Shown: positions 45,554-57,645 of the stretch, one piece after another
Numbering within the stretch: position 1 is the first letter of the stretch
Layout of the letters: the number at the start of each line of letters is the position of its first letter
Origin: Xiphydria camelus
Taxonomy: Eukaryota; Arthropoda; Insecta; Hymenoptera; Xiphydriidae
NCBI GenBank assembly: GCA_963678675.1
Contig: OY783196.1
Coordinates: 30,296,827 to 30,360,826 of the forward strand
Direction: 5' to 3'
Length of the DNA stretch: 64,000 bases
Translations under genes and position numbers: made by a program
Notes under the pieces: generated by a model
Database searches by the model: none
Told to the model about the DNA's origin: nothing
Seen by the model: the letters and a program-made list of their open reading frames with translations, nothing else

Positions 45554-46280
45554 TACAGGGTGTTTCAAAGTTCAGTACAAATATTTGAAAGGCGTATTTT
45601 TGAGATCAAAATTTTATTAATAAGACTTTTTTTTCCTATAAACACACGTGTCCTAAAATACACCCTCTTCGAGCTACAGCCATCTTAATTTTCATTTAAA
45701 AATCATTTTATGGCATTTTGAGGTCAACCAAACGATTGGAGCACTCGTCTTTCAAATTTTTGGAATATTTGATGCATAATTATTGCGACGACAGTTTAAA
45801 ATAATCGTTTTTTTTCGTGTAAACTTTACTACGTAAACGATCCCCCGTTCGTTCATCGGCGATTATCTCGAAAACGGTAAGTTGTATGAAAAAAATGCGA
45901 GAGCCCAAAATTTTAGATTTTCGTCTGTCCAACCGGATGGTCGTACTGATTTTTTAAATTTCTAAACGGAAACATAAAATTTCGGTCATTAAATGTGCAT
46001 ACCCCTCTCAATCCCCCCCTCCTAAATTACGTTTATGCCATTTTAGGGGTAAGAAATCAGTAGAACGTTCGAAACATCAGTGGCTTGCAAATTTTTAGGA
46101 AATTTGATGAATAATTGGAGTCAGAATTGAAAATAATCGATTTTTTTTATGACAATTAAGATGGCTGTAGCTCGGAGGGGGTGTATTTTAGGACACATGT
46201 TTATAGGAAAAAAAAAGTCTTATTTTGATCTCAAAAATACGCCCTTCAAATATTTGTACTGAATTTTGAAACTCCCTATA
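45554..46280. mobile_element. TIR DNA element with TACAGGGTGTTTC ends
   Basis: About 727 bp. The inverted arms are roughly 140 bp, starting TACAGGGTGTTTCAAAGTTC on the left and mirrored by GAAACTCCCTATA on the right, and extending through AGTACAAATATTTGAA, TCCTAAAATACACCC and ACAGCCATCTTAAT on one side with their complements on the other. Outer TATA/TA may be the target duplication. The interior has an imperfect internal similarity (AAATTTTTGGAATATTTGAT and AAATTTTTAGGAAATTTGAT) but no transposase frame. Confidence 0.75.
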
Positions 46281-49200
46281 TATCCGTGCAACGCATAAAC
46301 CGCGGTTCACAGTTTAATTTCATCGATGGGAAGGTATAAAAATAGTTCAATCGACGAATAATAATCGCCGCTATAAATAAAACAGATGTTCCATTTGATC
46401 TGATTTAAGTATTATTTTTTTAATGAGAATATGTCGCATTGTGTTGCGCTAGGTATGCGAATCTACTCTGTCGAAACTGAGTAAAAGTGGCGCGCATAAA
46501 TCGTTGAGGGATCTCCTCGATTTAATAAAATTTGATGACTATCTATTTGATAAAGAGTGTTAAAATTAACACTCTTACTAAATTTAACGAATGGCTACTT
46601 AATGGGCTAATTAATAACTATTTGATAAAAACCATTTAGAACAATTTATTTGCATCCTACATATCGATCGACTCTCCTTGATACGAAAGTGATAAAAAAT
46701 ATAACGACGAGTCGCTCGTTGCAGCCTCCCCCGTGTATCTTCGCGCGCTCGGTTTTCGTTCCCGAGAATCTGGAATCGGAGCCCCGTCCGTCCAGAGACG
46801 ACGGTACGGCGAACGCAACCGAGATAAGCGCTCGCGCGCGGCGTTTCGCGTCGACCGGCCACGAACCGAGAGCGTCGGTCCGCGCGCAGGCCTCAATTAT
46901 AACGGCTCACGCGAAAATGCAGTTTAAATTGCAGGTTCGCGTCACTTCGGTGCGTCGAGTCGCGCATGCCTCTCGCGCGTTCGCGTATCCGTCGAAATGA
47001 TCCAATCAAATGTTTCGACCTTTTCTCTCCCCCGCGCGCGAAAGAATCAAGGCCCGGGCCGGTCCGTTAATCGCGCGCGCGCGATCACGAAGGGGGAAAC
47101 GAAGAGATGCGTCCGTATCGAAAAATGAAGACGAATTACCGACGGGAAGTCTTAGATATCGACAAATTTTACTACATTTTTTTTCACATACCTACGCATA
47201 TTTAAAACAGCCGTTCCAAAAATTATTCTTGGCACGGAAAACACGGCTGGCCGTTATCGTGGTCGCCAGCAGCCGGATGTCGAGCCGTGCGGACGATATT
47301 AAGAGCACACTTCCTACGCCTACGTCCGCGCTTCGTTTCGAGACACTCGAACGTTTCCGACGGTCAGAGACAGCTCCCGCGCGCGCGCGCGAGGGATACA
47401 ATGTTGACGAAACAAATACATAGTATTTCGATCCGCGTCACCCGACCGGACAGACACCTCTCGCGCGCGAATCGCTACACACCGGGCACTCGGATGCGAG
47501 AAGAGTGCGACGAGTTGAATCTTCCCTTTTTTCGCGACGGCTGACAGGTGTCGGGGAGGAGGTTTCGATTCCTAGGGACGATTAAAATTCCTAGTGGTCG
47601 GCGGCTCAAAATAACAATGGTCGGGTTTCAGCTATAAACATCTCTGTCGCGCGATCTATTGTTCGCCGAGGGACGGCGAGAGCAGCCATAAGTCATTACA
47701 CGTCAAGACGTTGATTATGATCTCCATTGTAGCCACTGCGTCGTGAGCATTGTTCGCGAACCGCGCGCAGCCACCTGTACACCGTCGTCCCCCTCCACCC
47801 TTCTCGCTGTACCCCCCTCGTTGCCCGACTCCCTCGGCGTTAGAAAGCCGGCGCAATCCCATTACCCCGTAAAAAACGTCCTTCTCACGACTAGGCGTTT
47901 ACTCAGGGCATCCCGGGGAATAGAAATATCAACCGCGCGCGTTCGTGCCGCCCCGGGGAATGGAAGTCTCTCTCGTACTCGAGTCCCCGCGGGAGGATGG
48001 GAACGACGCGTGGTCCGAGCGCGGAGAGTTCTCCGTATCCCGACCGTCTCGTCGTCCGTGTCGCGCGACGTTCGTCTTCTATTCCGTTTCTCTCGCGAGT
48101 AGAGAGTACGAGAGAACGCGGGAGAGCGAGAGGGCGAACGGAAATCTCCGACGCGCGGTGAGAAGGGTGGATGCGGATAGATTTAGAGGGAGTTTTGCTC
48201 TTGCTGCGGAGATTTATTTCAATTCGAGGGAGAGAACATTTTGTTTTTCATTCCAGTTAATCATTACACAGAGAAAATAAATTAGTCGGATCTACTGAAA
48301 ATTAGGTACTTTGGAAGTCGCAAGTAATTATTTAATTATATCAATTCGATTTTGCAATGCGTCATTTACACATTAGAGTTTTGTAATTAGATAGGTATCT
48401 CTCTTCCTTGCAAACGCAAGCAATTATATCCATTAAATTTTGTATTACATCATTTGCAATTGCAATTTTTTGTAATCGGATATTCTCTTTCCTACAATCA
48501 CGTGGAATAGTATGTGATCGCAAGGAAGAAATATCAGATTAATACGAAAAAAGATCAAATTGATGTAAATTAATAATTACGTGCGATCCTGCTAGTAATT
48601 TTTAGTAGATCCAACTGATTCTTTTTCCTCGTGTATATAGGTACATATTTTCGTACACAACTCCAACGGTAGATCCGATTTTTCTCACAGATCAACCGCG
48701 CGGCCCCTCAATCGGAAGCTTTCTCAGGAGCTTCGTAACGCTCCCCCCTTCCAGCTCCCATTAAAATTGCAAATCGTGTGTTCCCGCGGGTCGTGCAGCC
48801 GCGTGCGACTGCTCGAGCGTTTCAGTAGGCGCGCCGCGAACGTCGAGCGAAAAAGAGTTCCACGCCGGGTCTCTAGCTTCGAGGGACGCGCGACAGGGAG
48901 AGAAGAGACGCGAAGGTTTCCTTCCTCCTTCTCGCTCCTTTACGCCCGAGCGACCTCACGCCGCCGATTCCACCTCCTCCTCCTCCTCCTACCTCGGAGA
49001 CGATTTATGTCCCCTTCCGCAATTTTTGACGGACCCGCGTTTTGTTTATGTCTCGCGATATCCCGCGACACAGGGAGTATCGAGAGAGTCGTACGCGTAT
49101 GCATCACGGTGCGGTATATGTACGAGCCGCCCGAGCGCGACCGTTGTTCCTCGACGGACTTACCCGCCCGCTATTTTTCTCCAGATTAGAATGCGGCTGC

Positions 49201-50135
49201 GAGCAGCCGAACACAGGGATTCCATTAGTTACTCTTGTCAGGAGAGTGATCGAAAATGAAAAAACTCGCGACGATACCACGACGAGTGGTCTGCGGTCCT
49301 TCGTGAGAAAGTGCAGTCGTGCAAATCCGCACGCATCGCACCGCCGAGAGAACGGGGGCGAGCCACGGCGAGTTGCGGATGTAGTAGATCCTTCGGTGGA
49401 ACATGCGGAGAACATCAGCGGGAGGAAGAATATAGCGACTCGCGTCAAGGATCGGAGAAATTACAATTGCTGTGCTCCTGGGACCGATTTCGATTAAAAT
49501 GCAATTTGAATTAATTCAGCGAGAATTTAATTTTTGACGCTTCGTTCGACGAACCGATTTTTGGTTACGACTGCGATATTTCTTTAGGCTCAAGAGAATT
49601 GTCATTTACCGAATTTATCACGTGCGCAGTCCTACAGCTACAGTCACCGAGGATCGGCAAACACGATCGTACCGCTCCGGCGCCGATCGCGATGCTTTTA
49701 TTTCACGAGCCCCGACCGCGTCCGCGCCTCCCGGCGGCGCGCGCGACGAAATCGCCGGGCGATCTTCGTTTCCGCGCCGCGATACCGGATCGCCGCGCAG
49801 TCGTCGCGAGATCGACGATACCGGAAGCGTACAGAGGCGCCTCTCGTTGTTATCCCGCAGCCTCCGGGACGAGTTTCGTTCGCGAGTTTATTGGTTACAG
49901 CTCCCGGCGCGCGCGGCGTGGTTAGCGGCTCGATCCCCGCTCGCGATGGTGCTTTAGCAAACCTAATGTTATCTCGCCTCGCCTGCCTCCTCCGCCTCTT
50001 TCTTCGTCTCACCGCTCTCGGCCACGGTAACTTATCCGCCTACCTATCCTCCCAGCGTACGGAGATAAGGGCAGACGTTCCCGATCCCAGAAACGACGAT
50101 CGGTTTCTAAGACCGAATCTCTCTCTTCGGGGTCT
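46281..50135. other. Noncoding stretch
   Basis: The AT-rich part (46281-46700) has a small hairpin, GAGTGTTAAAATTAACACTC. The remainder is CpG-rich. One TIR element lies at 48265-48635. Frames at 47010-47423, 48767-49189 and 49042-49497 show no domain. Confidence 0.5.
48265..48635. repeat. TIR element with ACACAGAGAAAA ends
   Basis: Left end TACACAGAGAAAATAAATTA followed by GTCGGATCTACTGAAAATTA; right end TAATTTTTAGTAGATCCAAC followed by TTTTTCCTCGTGTA. The inverted ends span about 40 bp, and inner arms (AATTATATCAATT and its counterpart) also pair. About 370 bp and noncoding. Confidence 0.65.
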
Positions 50136-50664
50136 TTAAGGTTTCTCGATCGTTATACTAAAAATAGTGAGAAATGCTTGAAAATGATAGCATTCGGTGG
50201 ATTGAAGTAAAGAAAAAATTCAGTTAAATGTTCAAGTCTTTTAAGAAGCTCGTTGCAAAGATTTTTGAATAACGAAATAACATGTGTCCTTATGGGTTAT
50301 AACCAACAAACCGCAATATTTCTGAGAAAAATAGTGAAAAAATTCTGAAATTTTTTGAACAGCAAGTTTAATAAACCAAAATCATCTATACCAATTTTCA
50401 CGTTCATTAAGAAGCCCATTATTTTTTTATTAATTGTTCTTTATAAATTTACCTTTGATAAGTCAATGTGGCAACGTTGCATGACGTACAGATGCATGAC
50501 CAGATGTTTTGGGCTCCATTTTTGAACTCACAGATACACACATACTACTGTACGTCAAACGTTGTTGCCACATCGCACGAAGAACATACTTCAGAGTGTT
50601 ACTGTACTTCAGTGGACTAACTTTTAGCAGGGAAAAAGCCCCTGTACCGCTCGAGAAACCTTAA
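50136..50664. mobile_element. TTAA-flanked MITE, family C copy 2
   Basis: 521 bp between TTAA sites (50136-50139 and 50661-50664), ends GGTTTCTCGATCG and CGCTCGAGAAACC. It is the reverse-orientation copy of 26568-27078, sharing for example TGCATGACCAGATGTTTTGG and CTTCAGTGGACTAACTTTTA in complement. Confidence 0.85.
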
Positions 50665-50955
50665 CCGGGATTAGCGATAATTTTCTCCCTTCCCTCATCA
50701 TTTCGTCGAACGGTGAATGTCCCTGTAATATCCCGAGTCGAAATTGTAGACCTACTCGTTCAGGCTTACAGTAGGTCGATTTTGTATTGCATCGAAACCC
50801 TGTATCGAGCCTAAAATAGTCCGTTGGTAAAAATTTCACCGACTTTAGATTTAAAATAGAAGTTTACAGACCGAGTAGACCAATGATAGGTCGAATGGAG
50901 TATTGAGAGGTTCAGAGCAGGGGTAAAATTTCGACTCGGGATTCGTTCGCAGGTA

Positions 50956-51176
50956 CACTGAGGCAAAACGCATCTGGTTAAACGCATCGAGTCGTTTTAA
51001 CCAAAATACCGATACAGTTGAACCAAATATTCAGTTATTCCAACCGAATATTTAGTTATTTTAACCAAAAAACGGTCAGTCCGATCAAACAGATGGAGAA
51101 TCTACATTTCGCCGGCGCGGTTTGATCACAGTCCCCCAGAATTTTGGTCCAACTGACCGAGTTCCTTTTCTCAGTG
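50956..51176. repeat. MITE, family H2 copy 2
   Basis: 221 bp from CACTGAGGCAAAACGCATC to GAGTTCCTTTTCTCAGTG, the only H2 copy with both CACTGAG-type ends. It contains repeated AACCAAAATACCG, AACCAAATATTCAG and AACCGAATATTTAG motifs. Confidence 0.75.
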
Positions 51177-52510
51177 CAGCAGCCGTTGGGGTCCGAGGTC
51201 GAAGGTCACTGCCCCGTACGGAAGCCGGAGGCAATGAAAAGCCGATAGAACCCCTCTCGCTCCAGGAATCGTCATAGCGACTGGACCGCGCGGTCGGGCG
51301 GCGCGAGTTGCGTGCCGATAATATCGAACGGAGTCAACAGAGGGCAGGAGCTCAAATTGGAAGATGCGCGATTACTCGGTAGTCGGGAGCGCGCGGCGCG
51401 GTGGCCCCGGCTGCGAATGCAAATAAGCTCCCTCTCGGTGAGGGCCGCGCGCCACGGAGAGCGAGACGGAAATAATATTCCTCGCAATTTATAATTCGTA
51501 ACACACGACGGGCAGGAGCTGTGAGATCGCCGTAATTAAATCCCGCGCGCGGGCTCGCGGCCGGCTCGCGTTTCGCTAAACGCGATCGTTCCACGTCGTC
51601 GGCGAGACGTGCGTGGGAAATGTTTCCGCTTCGAAGTTTCCGGCTGCGCTGGATGCGAAGGGCGGCTCGACGGGCGCGAAACGTCGTTTGGTCGCACGGA
51701 GGAACGTTGTTTAATTTTGGGGGAACGGAGGATCCTTTTCTTTTTTATCATACTCTTGTGACTTATCTCCAACGAGAGATTCCCGTTAATCGCGATTTTT
51801 CTCACGGCGCGATAGTTTATGCGCCTCGTCAAAGAGGCCGCAATTGTGCGAAGGCTATTCCTTTTTCCCCTTTTTTCTTCTCTTCTCCTCTCCTCGCGAC
51901 TCGGGTACCCGAATATATGTGTATCTTCGCGGCGGCAGACGCGCGAGTACGAATGCACGCGTGTACAGGCGGTTCCAAGTACGGCGCGTTAATAAAAACG
52001 GTCGTCGGTGAAATATCACGCGTCTAAATACCATTACCGAACCGCGCGGCGCGCGTTATTCTCGCGAGGTATGTATATGTATGCGTCGCCCGCGAGCCCC
52101 GCACCGCCGCCCGCCGCGACTGCGTCCACAAAGCGCATTCGAATGCGCTTTGACAAGCCGGGCACAAAAGGCCCGCCGTGAATTATCGTCATTGGCCGGG
52201 CTTAACGTAGGGCTACCGAACGCTCATTGCGCTTCCAGTCGAAAATATTGCCAGTGAGTCACGTTTCTCGCGCGCGAACGTCGGGACGAAAAAGAAACGA
52301 GCGCGAGACGCGCGGAGTGAGAAAAGAGGCGAAAAAGGGCGGAGAGCGCGAGGGAGGATCGTTCGTAAAAATATGCGCGCGCGAATATTTTCTGAGCACG
52401 GCTGCGCGAAAGTGCACAGCTAAAACTACGATGGAGAGAAAGTTTCCCAAAAGTCACGTTTTATTTGTAACTCTGCACTGAACAAGATAATTAGGTTAAA
52501 ATGACTAAGC
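51177..52510. other. Noncoding CpG-rich stretch
   Basis: No gene recognised. Overlapping 135-140 codon frames on both strands near 51536-52027 lack domains. A short perfect palindrome, GCGCATTCGAATGCGC, lies near 52133-52148. Confidence 0.5.
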
Positions 52511-52720
52511 GCACGCTGTAAAAGGAATTTGTGTTAAATTTACCATAATTGTACATAAAGCTTTTATCCAATACGTAATTATGATAATGTATCTATACAC
52601 TCCGTTGTGAAATTTATAAGGGAAATTTAAGTAGGAAATATATTCATTTTCGCGTAATGACCTATTGGAAAAAAGTTTTACATAAAAGTATGTTAAAAAT
52701 ACATATTTTTTTTACAGTGC
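52511..52720. repeat. TIR element with GCACTGTAAAA ends
   Basis: About 210 bp. The left end GCACGCTGTAAAAGGAATTT is mirrored by a right end of TTTTTTTTACAGTGC. AT-rich and noncoding. It abuts family H2 copy 3 directly. Confidence 0.6.
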
Positions 52721-52941
52721 ATCTAGTCGAACGCGTTTAGTTATTCCAACCAAAATACTGGTAAATCGAATCGAATACTCAGTGGTTCCAATCAAACGTT
52801 TAGTCATTCCCACCAAACATTCAATTATTATAACCAAAAAGTGGTCATTTTAACCAAAGAAATGGAGGATCCGTATTTCGCTAAACGATTTGGTCATCGT
52901 CTCCAGGATTTTGGTTAGATCGAAACGCAATATTTCTCCCT
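52721..52941. repeat. MITE, family H2 copy 3
   Basis: Contains CGAACGCGTTTAGTTATTCC, repeated AACCAAA/AATCAAACG motifs, AAATGGAGGATCCGTATTTC and CCAGGATTTTGGTTAGATCG, ending ATATTTCTCCCTCCGTG. It matches 50956-51176; the left end is replaced by the neighbouring element. Confidence 0.65.
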
Positions 52942-53390
52942 CCGTGAAACCTGGAAGAAAATAGAAAAGCCGGGGGACGAAAAACGATTATCGGCGCCAC
53001 GTGCGATCCGGGCGTCGAGACGGGGAATTCGCCTCGAATGAAGAATTCCCGTGTCACGCCTCGAATACATTTCCCGCGTCCGTCCGGCGGCGGAGAATAA
53101 ATCCCCGCTCATTTGGCATTCAGCTCGACGCTCGCGGGACGCCGGGACAGCGCAACGTACCCCGGCTAATCACCGTACATCTCGAAGATGTGGAATACGG
53201 AAGTAATCGGATGGAAGATAAAACGGACGTTCGCGCCTGCGTTCGCCGAGACGTACGTCCCGGTAATGGGACGAGTTTCCACTTTGAAAATATATTTCGT
53301 TTGTTTATGCACTGCGCGCCGGGATCTCCCGCGACTCTCTCCGGGTGGCGCGCGCGCGCGATGGCAGCCGGCGGGGTATTTCGTACGATT

Positions 53391-53424
<34 letters not shown>

Positions 53425-53955
53425 CTATGTATAATTTCGAACGGGTGATAACCAGTTTCGAACGTATCTCATGAGGACGTAATGTCTTTGCTTTATGGTC
53501 ACCGCGCGCGACCACGTGGCTACCGCCGCGGTAGCCTCCCCCCTTTCCTTTTCCATCCATCGCGAGGGCTCATTATACATAACGTATATATCTCGCGCCG
53601 TCCGATGGACGTCTGATGCTCATGACTCTTTAATAGCGAATAATCGCGAGAGCCTCTCCTCTTGCGACACGGCTGCCCATCAGAGGCTCTCGCGTCCGTT
53701 GGCGCGGCGAGGGAGAAAGAGTTAACGACTTTGTTACCACTGCAGTTAACGGCCGCGGAATTCCTCGAGCATCGTGGTCCTCGCGCGCGCGAACGTATCT
53801 CGGTATAATTATCGTCCGGCGCTGTCAATGGCCTACTCCCCCGCTCCTCCGTGCGCGCACTGCTCCCCTTTCTCGCGCGGTCGAAATCAAAATCATCGCG
53901 ATATGAGTCCGGTACGCGTCGCCGGGGCACTTCGTGAGGATTACCGCAAGGAGCG
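52942..53955. other. Noncoding CpG-rich stretch
   Basis: No gene recognised; a (CT)n run of about 26 bp lies at 53391-53417. Confidence 0.5.
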
Positions 53956-54443
53956 TTAAGGTTTCTCGAGCGTTATACTAAAAATAGTGAGATATGCTTG
54001 AAAATGATTGCGTTCGGTAGAGATTGAAGTAAAAAAAATTCAGTTAAATTTTCAAGTCTTTCAAGAAGCTCGTCGGAAAGATTTTTGAATAACGAAATAA
54101 CATGTGTCCTCATGGGTTATAACCGACAAACCGCGATATTTCTGAGAAAAATAGTGAAAAAATTCTGCAATTTTTGGAACAGCAAGTTTAATGAACTAAA
54201 ATCATCTGGACCAACTTTCACGTTCAAGAAGCCCGTTATTTTTTTATTAATTGTTCTCTATTAATTTACCTTTGATAAGTCAATGTGGCAACGTTGCATG
54301 ACATACAGATGCACGACCAGATGTTTGGGCTCCATTTTTGAACTCACAGATACACACATACTACTGTACGTCAAACGTTGTCGCCACATCGCACGAAGAA
54401 CATACTTTCGAGTGTTACTGTACTTCAGTGGACTAACTTTTAA
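53956..54443. mobile_element. TTAA MITE, family C copy 3, right end missing
   Basis: Left TTAA at 53956-53959 and the end GGTTTCTCGAGCG match copies 1 and 2. The body matches as far as GTGGACTAACTTTTA, where the other copies continue for about another 45 bp to the inverted end. Here sequence similarity stops at a TTAA (54440-54443). Confidence 0.8.
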
Positions 54444-55569
54444 CTTCGGATATTCCTACTCTGTGGTGAGAAAAATTTTTTCCTTAGAAACTACCAATAA
54501 TAAATTGTAATATAAACTATCACGATTTAATGTTTTGAAAAAAAAAAGAAGAATTACCGTACCGCGCACTGCAAAACCAAGGCTGACGAGGCGCGAGTAC
54601 GGCTCTTCGAGTGGAAAGAAAAGTTTCGCCGATCCGAAGAATCCTTTCTTCCTGCTCAAGGTCCGCCCGAAGGAATACGACCGCGAGCAAGGACCGTCTA
54701 CGGACTCTCGGCGCGACTGTTGGGTAAGTGTATGGCGACGATTAAAAGCCGTCGTCGAGGCCGCGCGCGCGCGCAAATGACTCGGGTAAACAAAGAGCGT
54801 TTCGACGATTCTCGCGCTCTACTCGTATCGGCGACTGGATCCGATCCCAACCGAGCGAAATAGGTACGATTTTCGCGTCGATCGTTACGCTGTCTCCGCC
54901 GCGTTAAAAAATAATACCCCACATTTTCGATCCGTACGCATGACGGGGATCGACGGGGAGTCGTCGAAGAAAGTTTCCCAGCCGCGAGAGCGAACCTCGA
55001 AAACGGAGACACACGGCGCACACAGAGGCTCGGAAGCCCACGCGCGCGTGGCAGGGGTCCGACGTGACGAGAGATAATGAGAGGGGGGGCGATGCTGTCG
55101 GTCGGAAGTAGGTTCGCGATTAATTTTCACCCGACTGCCGGCCGTACCCTGGATACGCTTCGCGGAGGCACGCGATAAGCCGTCACCGCGCGGCGCTGCT
55201 GGACTGTACACGTACAATATAGGTACATATGTATGTGTATGTACGTAAGACGTTCGTTCGATCGGCGTGACGTTTGCTCCGCGAAAGAATTTAACGCGAG
55301 CAGAGGAAGAACGCGAATACTCGAGCGAATGTTCTTTACCGGTACGTATGGATACGGAGCATATCACATCGAGTCACTATTATCTCATTTATCCGTGAGC
55401 TTTTGGCTCGTGTTTGTATAATATTTTTTATGAAGATTACATTTTTATCCGTCACACAGTCTTATATCGATATAAATCAAAAGTTCATTGATAATGCGAT
55501 AATAGCGATTGAAGTTTCCCGGCGAGTAAGTTTAGCCTCGTGTGGTTTAGAGAGAAACGCGATATCTCT
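54444..55569. other. Noncoding stretch
   Basis: CpG-rich with no recognisable gene, except for a partial family K palindrome at 55376-55539. Confidence 0.5.
55376..55539. repeat. Palindromic element family K, partial copy
   Basis: ATTATCTCATTTATCCGTGA at the left is followed by GATAATAGCGATTGAAGTTT and CGGCGAGTAAGTTTAGCCTC at the right, matching the right arm of 38731-38934. The left outer arm is missing. Confidence 0.65.
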
Positions 55570-55840
55570 CGATACCCTCATGAGAAAACCTCGTAACTCC
55601 AAAATGAGAAAGTTTTCAGGAGAGCCAACAAAAAACTGTTTTTTTTTTTCGGTTATTTTCACACAGAAATAATTCTGATATCAGTGGTAGGTATATTGTA
55701 AGTAAAGAAGTATTTAATGATATTTAAGAGAATTTACTGTTTTACGACTTTTTTTTCCAATTCAATGTGAATATACGAAGTATTCGTCCTTATTTCAAGA
55801 TTGTGAATTGGAGTTGCGGGGTTTTCTCATGAGGATATCG
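55570..55840. repeat. Palindromic TIR element with CGATA-CCTCATGAG ends
   Basis: 271 bp. CGATACCCTCATGAGAAAAC and CTCGTAACTCCAA at the left are mirrored by TTGGAGTTGCGGG and GTTTTCTCATGAGGATATCG at the right. Noncoding. Confidence 0.75.
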
Positions 55841-57225
55841 ATATACTGTGGTGTTCGCGGCGACGAGCATTCCCGTAAGTACGTTGCGCGGTTCGTAGGT
55901 GCGTTGAGTCGTGCCGACACACGAGGAAGTGGTAATCGCTTGCAAAGCGTCCGGCATTCGCGACGTGCGCCGCCGATCGACTAATTTGGAAAAATGTTCG
56001 ATATCGCGTTTCCGCGACGTGGCGCGCCTCTCGAGCGCACATGCCCGCGTTTCTCGTCGTCAACGTGACACCTGTGTGTGTGTGTGTGTGTGTGTGTATG
56101 CAGTAAAATAACTTTCGCGTTATTCCATAAACGCGGTGATGGCGCGCGCGCACTTTAGCTCGGAGAGAAGAGAGAACCGGGTTTTATTTTTTCACATCTC
56201 ACCTCGACCTTCGGTCGGTATTGGGGCTTCGCACCACACGATGGGCTGTACTCGCGCCTCGTATTATTTACGGGGCAGCGCCCCGCGGCTGACGATATGG
56301 GCGCGGCGAATTTACAGTGACGAGAGGGGCGATCGTAGCCCGCGTTGCTCATTTTCGCGATGCTCTCAGAGGCTGGAGGCTATACACGCGCAAACGTGGA
56401 CGGAAGGCAATTGCACGCGACGAGGAGCAGGCGAGGGGAGAATCAATTCCGTTCGATCGTATATATCCAGAGAGCAACTTTAGGTAGTATCGAGTCATCA
56501 AGCGCATAAAGATTGTCGGCTTTACGAGCTGTCATTATCACCGAGCAAACATATTTGCGTAATTAAATAATTCCAATCGAATACAAATATCATATCAAAC
56601 GTTTATTTAATGTATGCATAATAGTTGGTAAGTATATCGCTAAAATGAATGCAGCGATTAGTTTGAATCACGCTGTAATGTAAATTTAATAATTTTGCGA
56701 AGAACAATTGTTTTTCTAAACCCACGTTTCAAAATAAACGTAAACTTTGTGGACGATAAGTTAATGCACTTTGTATGAACGTCGTGACAATCATACATAA
56801 TCTATCCGGGTACGTGACACTGTTATCGTGATAATAATAATACGAACGCTCTTAGAGGCGCGCGCGCACGCGCCGGTAATAGAGATCGGGTACGGCTGGG
56901 TACGCGTAATACTCGAGAAACGTTTAACTCTGGAAGGTCACCTCGAGGGACAAGACCGATTCCGAGGCTCCGTTTCAATTACCGCGCGATGGGAATGACG
57001 CAACGGTTAATTATGATTACGGCGATTCCCTTTTTCCTCTCGGCTATTTTCTTCCGCTCGCGCTTGGCCTGCCGTAATTATCTTCCCTTCGTACCGCGTC
57101 TCTGTACACGTGCCTCCTTGCGAAACGACGCTCTATTCCTCTCTCGATCGTGTCGAGAAAAATTCGAACGTCTCGATCGAGTGACGATAAATCAGCAGAT
57201 TGCGTGCTCCCAGGCGGAGAAATTC
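55841..57225. other. Noncoding stretch
   Basis: No gene recognised; an AT-rich patch at about 56520-56830 has no clear terminal repeats. Confidence 0.5.
56072..56097. repeat. (GT)n microsatellite
   Basis: About 13 GT units. Confidence 0.9.
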
Positions 57226-57645
57226 TATGTGATCCACACACGTGGTTCTGGTCATATATGGATCATACGTGATTTCTCTATTAACCATATACAGACTATA
57301 TATAGATTATACAATCATTCAAAAATCCATACATAGTCCATACATGAGCCGTTGAAAGCCAGGATGATCTGAGTCATATTTCATGTAAGCTGATATTATT
57401 TGACTGCAAAGTTAAGTTTAATTCTAAAAATCTGTCTAGATGATACAAAACCGACATTTACGATTTAAAATATCTGTTTGCATCATCTAGACAGATTTTT
57501 CAAATTGTACTTAACTTTGCAGTCAAATAATCTCAGCTTACATGAAATGTGACTTAGACCATTCTGGCTTTCAACGGCTCATATGGCCGATATAGAAATC
57601 ACATGTAATCCACGTATTACCGAAACCGCATAAGGATTATATACG
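57226..57645. repeat. Palindromic element family L, copy 2 (interrupted)
   Basis: The outer arms TATGTGATCCACACACGTGG and CCACGTATTACCGAAACCGC, with CATATATGGATCATACGTGA and CATAGTCCATACATG between, match 38598-38993. The middle is interrupted by the family M palindrome. Confidence 0.65.
57346..57580. repeat. Palindromic element family M, nested in L copy 2
   Basis: 235 bp of near-perfect inverted repeat with ends GAGCCGTTGAAAGCCAG and CTGGCTTTCAACGGCTC. The arms of about 100 bp continue through GCTGATATTATTTGACTGCA and AATCTGTCTAGATGAT. AT flanks both sides. Noncoding. Confidence 0.8.
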
